A DNA stretch of 64,000 nt from Thalassospira alkalitolerans (lineage in GTDB: Bacteria > Pseudomonadota > Alphaproteobacteria > Rhodospirillales > Thalassospiraceae). The notes below the pieces were generated by a model. The model had not been told where the DNA came from and made no database searches. It saw only the letters and a list, made by a program, of their open reading frames with translations. Of this stretch, positions 59,543 to 64,000 are shown in pieces (positions within the stretch are counted from its first letter, which is position 1; each line of letters opens with the position of its first letter). A program made the translations under genes and the position numbers. The stretch lies in the NCBI RefSeq assembly GCF_002115745.1, contig NZ_JFKB01000005.1, forward strand, positions 1-64,000, read 5' to 3'.

Positions 59543-59891
59543 TTTTGCCAATGTGGCGCTTATTTGATATTTGAAAAATCTCGTTAAGATTGTTTGAATC
59601 CCCGCCAAGGTCGCAGAATACTGCGATTTTTCTGATGGCGGTATCGTCCGGGGTCGCTAAGACTCGGACTACATGTAGTGCCAGGGGGACAACATCCCCG
59701 TAACGCAAAAGCAAGCTAACGCCGTTTGCATTTCAAATCCAGTACCAAGCACCGACATCTGCATTTCGATGAGTTTTCTATCATGGAAAATATACGTAAC
59801 ATTTTGATATTTATATGAAAATTGATGTTTTTCCATGGCATGAATTTTCAAGGCCGGACGGACTTGGAATCGCTGGCGTCGCCTGTGTAAC

Positions 59892-59900
59892 TGTGGATAA
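59892..59900. promoter_or_regulatory. Perfect DnaA box
   Basis: TGTGGATAA is the exact complement of the DnaA box TTATCCACA. It is single, between nrdJ and the complex I accessory gene. In other bacteria DnaA modulates nrd genes; whether it does so here is open. Confidence 0.4.
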
Positions 59901-60191
59901 ACAGGTGGACAGGATGGTGTGACGATTGTGTTTCAATGAGTCGGATGCCCACAAGGGGTTGTGGGTTGTTTTGGGGTTGATTTTTACCGGATATCACGCG
60001 GCGATGAAGGGGGCATCGCTTCATATGGTGTGCCTTATCCTGTGACCTGCCGAAATGCGGTGCGAAGGTGCCTGAAACATTGACTTTGTCGTAACATCAC
60101 GACATATAAGGTTCCTGATTGACCGTGTGACACAAACATAAGTGTTATGCGCCGCCAAGGGCGGAAAACCAGTTCTGGAGAGAGACCGCAG

Positions 60192-60554
60192 ATGGCCACC
60201 GTAGGGACCCGCATTTTTACCGCGCTGTTTGGCAAACGAGTCGGTGAAGACCGTTTCGGCAATGTGTATTACACCGAAAAGAAAGCGGCCGAAGGTCGCC
60301 GTACAAAGCGTTGGGTTGTTTATAAAGGTATTGCCGAGGGCTCCAAGGTTCCGGCGGAATGGCATGCATGGCTGCATTATACCCTTGATGCGCCGCTGTC
60401 TGAAAAAGCCGAAGACCGTTATGACTGGCAGAAAGAACACCTGCCGAACCTGACGGGCACCAAACATGCCTATCGCCCGAAAGGCCATGAATACAGCGGC
60501 GGAAAACGCGCCAAGGCGACCGGCGATTATCAGGCATGGTCGCCGGAAGGCTGA
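60192..60554 (+). CDS. NDUFA12-like complex I accessory subunit
   Basis: A 120-residue protein of the NDUFA12 (B17.2, 17.2 kDa) family: GKRVGEDRFGNVYYTEKK, RRTKRWVVYKGIAEGSKVPAEWHAWLHYT, and HLPNLTGTKHAYRPKGHEY. It is a peripheral accessory subunit of NADH:ubiquinone oxidoreductase found in alphaproteobacteria and mitochondria. ATG 60192 has GGAGAG upstream; an extension to 60147 is not supported. A strong terminator follows. Confidence 0.9.
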   Translation: MATVGTRIFTALFGKRVGEDRFGNVYYTEKKAAEGRRTKRWVVYKGIAEGSKVPAEWHAWLHYTLDAPLSEKAEDRYDWQKEHLPNLTGTKHAYRPKGHEYSGGKRAKATGDYQAWSPEG

Positions 60555-60573
60555 ATTTAATTCGTTATATCTT

Positions 60574-60616
60574 ACACTCGGGCGCAGCATCATTGTTTGC
60601 GCCCGAGTGTGTTTTT
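60574..60616 (+). terminator. Rho-independent terminator after the NDUFA12-like gene
   Basis: ACACTCGGGCGCA (60574-60586) and TGCGCCCGAGTGT (60598-60610) pair perfectly; GTTTTTG follows. Confidence 0.85.
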
Positions 60617-60719
60617 GTCTGGTTTTGTTTTGATCCGGTTGTGTTTTGGCACGGTGCAGGACAATATGCAGAATAAGACAGCATACAGATCAACAAGATA
60701 GTGAAGACGGATAGGGCCC

Positions 60720-61181
60720 ATGAGCAACAGACTGATCGAATCCCTTGCCGGGGCAGCGGTAATCGCAGTGGCGGTTGGCTTTGCCGCATTCAGTTATTCG
60801 CGGGCGGGGCTTGAGTCTGTTGACGGATACGAGCTGTCGGCCAGCTTTAACCGGGTTGACGGGCTTGTTGTTGGCAATGATGTGCGTATTTCGGGCGTCA
60901 AGGTTGGATCGGTTACCGCACAGGATCTGAACCCCCAGACCTATATGGCGGTGGTTAAGATGACGGTGCGAAGCGACGTTGAGTTGCCGCTGGACAGTTC
61001 AGCCAAGATTGCATCCGATGGATTACTGGGCGGCAAGTTTGTCTCGCTTGAGCCGGGCGGGGATGTGGATATGATCGTGCCAGGTGGCGAGATTGAATAT
61101 ACGCAAGGATCGGTTAACCTTGAGGAATTGATCGGACAGGTGATTTATTCATCGGGCAGTTCTTCGGCAAAATCGGAATAG
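60720..61181 (+). CDS. MlaD-family MCE-domain protein
   Basis: A 153-residue protein anchored by one N-terminal membrane segment (about residues 8-26) and carrying one MCE domain: YELSASFNRVDGLVVGNDVRISGVKVGSV and DGLLGGKFVSLEPGG. MlaD forms a hexamer that shuttles phospholipids between the inner and outer membranes. The MlaE/MlaF genes are not in the window. It lies between the NDUFA12-like and DUF2155 genes, an order I know from related alphaproteobacteria. Confidence 0.87.
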   Translation: MSNRLIESLAGAAVIAVAVGFAAFSYSRAGLESVDGYELSASFNRVDGLVVGNDVRISGVKVGSVTAQDLNPQTYMAVVKMTVRSDVELPLDSSAKIASDGLLGGKFVSLEPGGDVDMIVPGGEIEYTQGSVNLEELIGQVIYSSGSSSAKSE

Positions 61182-61304
61182 GACGAACCGATCGGTTATC
61201 CGGTCATGATTTTGCCGGTTTTACCGATCAGGCTGTGACAAGGTTGCGAAACGCAGCATGACAGACGATATCCAGATCAGCCTGAAAGGCAGTGGAGCCG
61301 GTTT

Positions 61305-61550
61305 ATGAGCAAGTCCGACAGCATGAACAAACATTTTCCCACATGGCAGGCCCCCGATGGGTCGCCGCTTTCCTGTGTAGAGAAAATCAAGGTTCTGAAC
61401 GACAATTTCGGCGAGCTGCGTGAAATCATGCAGGAAGCGATGGAAGATGCGTTGCTGATGGGCTGTGACGAAGAACAGTTCCGTTTGGTGATGCGCAGTG
61501 TTGTCGAAGAATTGCACAATCCCTATGGCAAGCCAGACGGGCAGGATTAA
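61305..61550 (+). CDS. Small conserved-looking protein of unknown function
   Basis: An 81-residue soluble, mostly helical protein: SPLSCVEKIKVLNDNFGELREIMQEAMEDALLMGCDEEQFRLVMRSVVEELHNPYG (partly quoted as CVEKIKVLNDNFGELREI). No catalytic motif is seen. It starts at ATG 61305, has two Cys, and ends seven bases before the DUF2155 gene. I do not recognise a named family. Confidence 0.65.
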   Translation: MSKSDSMNKHFPTWQAPDGSPLSCVEKIKVLNDNFGELREIMQEAMEDALLMGCDEEQFRLVMRSVVEELHNPYGKPDGQD

Positions 61551-61556
61551 ATCATC

Positions 61557-62003
61557 ATGAAATCCAGAGTTTTGTTTGGCGCTGCTGTTGCCATATGTGC
61601 ATCGGCTGCAGCCTTGTCGTCAGCCTTTGCGCTTGATTATCGCCCGGCCCAGATTGCCCAGTTGCAGGGGCTTGATAAAATCACCGCGCGCATTTCGACG
61701 TTCGAAGTGCCGGTCGGGCAGATGGTGAAATTTGGCACATTGTCGATCCGGGTTGATGCCTGTTATCGTACCCCGCCCGAAGAACGCCCGGAAAGTGCCG
61801 GGTTCCTTGAAATTTCCGATATGCGCGATGATGCCAATGGCACGATCGAACAATTGTTTTCCGGCTGGATGTTTGCATCGACCCCGGGGCTTTCGGCATT
61901 GGAACACCCGGTTTATGACGTCTGGGTCAAGGAATGCCTTAGTCCGGTTGATCCGGCAGCCGATGACACCGCCGAACAGGGGCAACCTGCACCGGTCGAA
62001 TAG
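61557..62003 (+). CDS. DUF2155 periplasmic protein
   Basis: A 148-residue exported protein. The signal peptide ends near SAFA-LDY (about residue 25). ARISTFEVPVGQMVKFGTLSIRVDACYRTPPEERPESAGFLEI and GWMFASTPGLSALEHPVYDVWVKEC are the DUF2155 core, with two Cys that may pair. The function is unknown. It is the last gene of the NDUFA12-MlaD neighbourhood. Confidence 0.83.
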   Translation: MKSRVLFGAAVAICASAAALSSAFALDYRPAQIAQLQGLDKITARISTFEVPVGQMVKFGTLSIRVDACYRTPPEERPESAGFLEISDMRDDANGTIEQLFSGWMFASTPGLSALEHPVYDVWVKECLSPVDPAADDTAEQGQPAPVE

Positions 62004-62484
62004 GGCATGGTGCCCGGTTGATCTGGCGGCATGTTGCGCTGTTGAACGAGCTGTATCTTGCAAGAGTTGAAGCCACAGTATGGCTTGCCGTGGTCAAAGC
62101 TGCGGTAAATATTCCTATTGTTTCCCAAATGTCATCAACATCAAGATGATGGATCGCCGTGATGGGCGATGGTCGGCTTTTATATGGCTTTGACGCTACG
62201 TCTGTATGGGAATGGAATGTTGTGCAAAGGGTGGCAAAAGGCGGCTCTGAGCAGGCTGGTCATCGTGGATGCGTTCCTTATCCCAAAATCAGTGCGTTCT
62301 CATTCTGGATAAAATAAGGCGCAAATTGGCTTTATTGTTTCCTGTGAGGAAAATGAGTGTTGCATCCTGTCTGGCTTGAGGGGCGGGGGCCATGCTGTCA
62401 TTGTTTTACCAGTTCTGTTGCGATGCAATATTATGTCCTGACCGCACGATGCGTCGGACAATTTTGATAAAAAGGGATGTTGAT
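62004..62484. other. Intergenic stretch before the YceI gene
   Basis: About 480 bases. I see no gene, terminator or strong dyad. A longer YceI frame reaches up to 62392 but lacks support there. Confidence 0.3.
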
Positions 62485-63078
62485 ATGTTTACTTCGCTGA
62501 AAAAGGCCGGTTTTGCACTGGCGATTGTCGCGGGTTTGTCCGGGGCAGCTGTTTGCGCACAGGCAGCCGAGACCTATAAACTCGATCCGAGCCACACCAG
62601 CGTGATTTTTGTCGTCAACCATCTTGGTTTTTCGAATTTCCAGGGCCGTTTTGGCGGTGCGACCGGTGATTTGACGCTTGATCGCGAAAACCCGGCAGCA
62701 TCATCGGCCAGTATTTCGATTGATCTTGCCCAAATCGATAGCGGTGTCGAGGCGCTTGATAATCATATGAAATCTGCTGATTTCTTTGATGTTGCAAACC
62801 ATCCGACCGCGACGTTCAAAAGCACGTCGGTTGAACTTACCGGCGAAACGACAGCGACCATTACGGGCGATCTGACGATTTTGGGGCAAACCAAACCGGT
62901 TGTGTTTGATGTGACCCTGACCGGTGAAGGCGACAACCCGATGAGCAGCACCCATACCCTTGGCTTTGCCGCAACCGCAACGGTTACCCGTTCGGAATTT
63001 GGCATGACCTATCTGGTGCCAGCCGTCAGCGACGACGTTGAATTGCAGATTTCGACCGAGTTCCTGCAGCAGAAATAA
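62485..63078 (+). CDS. YceI-family periplasmic protein
   Basis: A 197-residue exported lipocalin-like protein: signal peptide (about residues 1-27, AQA-AET), then YKLDPSHTSVIFVVNHLGFSNFQGRF, given here as YKLDPSHTSVIFVVNH, and MKSADFFDVANHPTATF, GDLTILGQTKPVVFDVTL. YceI proteins bind isoprenoid or quinone-like lipids. ATG 62485 has AAGGGA upstream. It is followed by a cytochrome b561 gene and a second YceI gene. Confidence 0.87.
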   Translation: MFTSLKKAGFALAIVAGLSGAAVCAQAAETYKLDPSHTSVIFVVNHLGFSNFQGRFGGATGDLTLDRENPAASSASISIDLAQIDSGVEALDNHMKSADFFDVANHPTATFKSTSVELTGETTATITGDLTILGQTKPVVFDVTLTGEGDNPMSSTHTLGFAATATVTRSEFGMTYLVPAVSDDVELQISTEFLQQK

Positions 63079-63183
63079 TTTCCGGACAAACCGGCGGCAT
63101 CACCGGGTTTTCGGTTTTGATTACCGAATGCCGGAACAGCCGCCGGTTTTTCTATTTCGGGAAGACCATGAAAGGACCGGCCT

Positions 63184-63738
63184 ATGGCACTACGCAGCAC
63201 GCAAACGGGTTTTGGTTCCGTGACCAAAGCCGTTCATTGGCTGATGGCGATCCTGTTTGCCACGATGTTTGCGATCGGTTGGTATATGGATCTTTTGCCG
63301 TTGGGCATGGAAAAGCTGGTTTGGATTTCGCGCCATAAATCCATCGGGGTAACGATCCTGTTGCTTGCCATTTTACGTATTGTCTGGCGTTTGGCCGAAC
63401 AAACACCGACAGCCCTTGGCGATGTGGCATGGGAACACCGTGCCGCCAAGGCCGCACATCTGGCGCTTTATGCCGTGATGCTGGCGATGCCGCTAAGCGG
63501 GTGGTTGATGTCATCGGCGGCGAATTATTCGGTCAGTGTGTTTGGCCTGTTTACGCTTCCCGATCTGGTGGGGCCGGACAAGGTGCTTTATGAGCAATTG
63601 AAATTCGTCCATTGGGCATTGTCATGGTCGATTGTCGGTCTGGTTGGACTGCATGTCGGTGCCGCATTCAAACACCATTTTATCAATCGCGATGCGACGC
63701 TGCGCCGGATGATCCCATGGGCGGCGAAGGGGAATTGA
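63184..63738 (+). CDS. Cytochrome b561-family protein
   Basis: A 184-residue four-segment membrane cytochrome: KAVHWLMAILFATMFAIGWYM, WISRHKSIGVTILLLAILRI, KAAHLALYAVMLAMPLSGWLM and KFVHWALSWSIVGLVGLHVGAAFKHHFI, each with a heme-ligand His (cited as VHWLMA, SRHKSIG, AHLALY, VHWALS). It lies between two YceI genes, an association seen in enterics (yceI-yceJ). Confidence 0.87.
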   Translation: MALRSTQTGFGSVTKAVHWLMAILFATMFAIGWYMDLLPLGMEKLVWISRHKSIGVTILLLAILRIVWRLAEQTPTALGDVAWEHRAAKAAHLALYAVMLAMPLSGWLMSSAANYSVSVFGLFTLPDLVGPDKVLYEQLKFVHWALSWSIVGLVGLHVGAAFKHHFINRDATLRRMIPWAAKGN

Positions 63739-63740
63739 TC

Positions 63741-64000
63741 ATGATGACTTCTTTTAAAAATCTTTTGCGGGTTTCGGTGATTGTTCCGGCTTTTGCGTTA
63801 TCCGTCATCGGGGTTTCCGCCCCGGTATTGGCGGCTGATCTGTGGCAGGTTAATGCCGATGACAGCAGCATTGAATTTACCGGGACGCAGCTTGGCGCCG
63901 AATTTGACGGCAAGTTCAAGACGTTTACCGCCGAAATCGCCTTTGCCCCGGATGATCTTGCCGGATCGAAGGTTCGTGTTCTGATTGATATTGCATCTGC
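63741..64000 (+). CDS. YceI-family protein, cut by the window end
   Basis: The first 86 codons of a second YceI-like protein: signal peptide ending near LAA-DLW, then NADDSSIEFTGTQLGAEFDGKF and TFTAEIAFAPDDLAGSKVRV. It starts two bases after the cytochrome b561 gene ends and is open at position 64000. The SIEFTGTQLGAEFDG form differs from the first YceI (HTSVIFVVNH), so the two may bind different lipids. Confidence 0.8.
   Translation, partial: MMTSFKNLLRVSVIVPAFALSVIGVSAPVLAADLWQVNADDSSIEFTGTQLGAEFDGKFKTFTAEIAFAPDDLAGSKVRVLIDIAS

Larger units (their letters stand above)
59351..59631 (+). ncRNA. Candidate small RNA, antisense to the nrdJ leader
   Basis: TTGCGC (59321-59326) and TATAGT (59345-59350) could form a forward promoter with an 18-bp spacer. 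About 275 bases downstream a hairpin TCGCAG-AATA-CTGCGA (59611-59626) runs into TTTTTC, a terminator form. No open frame fills the interval. The transcript would run against the nrdJ 5' leader. This rests only on signals at both ends. Confidence 0.3.
59277..60191. other. Long intergenic region with NrdR boxes, possible sRNA and DnaA box
   Basis: About 915 bases between nrdJ and the divergent complex I accessory gene. It holds the nrdJ leader, a forward promoter-like pair with a terminator-like hairpin, two NrdR-like boxes, the palindrome ACTACATGTAGT (59668-59679), an AT-rich patch (59760-59850) and a DnaA box. No cobalamin riboswitch B12 box is visible. Confidence 0.45.

Noticed and set aside
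59700-59760. tRNA or tmRNA-like T-arm (TTCAAATCC)
   Set aside because: The flanking bases do not form an acceptor or T stem, and there is no matching anticodon arm.

Overview
The window looks like a chromosomal segment of a Gram-negative alphaproteobacterium with moderately high GC. The evidence is an NDUFA12-type complex I accessory gene beside an MlaD-like gene and a DUF2155 gene, a long class II (B12-dependent) ribonucleotide reductase, a UbiH-type hydroxylase and many ABC importers with LysR, LacI or TetR regulators. A Rhodospirillales/Thalassospira-like marine bacterium is my inference from gene content and protein style; it is not proven by the sequence. I see no rRNA, tRNA or CRISPR array.

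Layout. 0-5.9 kb: a truncated hypothetical gene, a small secreted Cys-containing protein, and a divergent overlapping four-gene MacB-type ABC/TolC exporter. 5.9-10.7 kb: an SsuABC/NMT1-type importer co-directional with a ureohydrolase (guanidino-compound hydrolase) and a divergent LysR regulator. 10.7-14 kb: an accessory patch with a HigB/HigA-type and a VapBC toxin-antitoxin pair, an oversized LysR, an AT-rich membrane gene, a REP-like hairpin pair and a scrap of a second LysR gene. 14-24.3 kb: patatin, a periplasmic cupredoxin-like protein, an acetyltransferase, a periplasmic binding protein paired with a hybrid histidine kinase, and a cytochrome b561/PepSY pair divergent from an OmpR-type two-component system.

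24.3-33.2 kb: TetR plus an NmrA-like oxidoreductase, then a LacI-controlled operon with a four-gene ABC importer and a GpdQ-like phosphodiesterase, then UbiH. 33.3-39.0 kb: one 1888-residue secreted G8/beta-helix protein related to the CEMIP/TMEM2 group, interrupted by seven copies of a 65-80 residue beta module. 39-49.5 kb: housekeeping and stress genes (SMR, RidA, EamA, EptA-like, TetR, YjbQ, LigB-type dioxygenase, Phd-Doc, DUF3185, an autotransporter, an isochorismatase-like protein with Ser in place of the usual Cys).

49.5-55.5 kb holds the most interesting system. An OprC/NosA-like outer-membrane barrel that seems to lack the N-terminal plug is followed by a Tat-exported binding protein, a permease, an ATPase and NnrS. 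The genes are tightly spaced behind a dyad and -10 element placed like a class II FNR-type promoter. I read it as a candidate anaerobic or nitric-oxide-responsive acquisition route, perhaps for copper.

55.5-64 kb: NrdJ with tandem NrdR-like boxes far upstream and a possible small RNA in the leader, then the NDUFA12-MlaD-hypothetical-DUF2155 cluster, and a YceI-cytochrome b561-YceI group cut by the window end. Paired hairpins separate most convergent neighbours.
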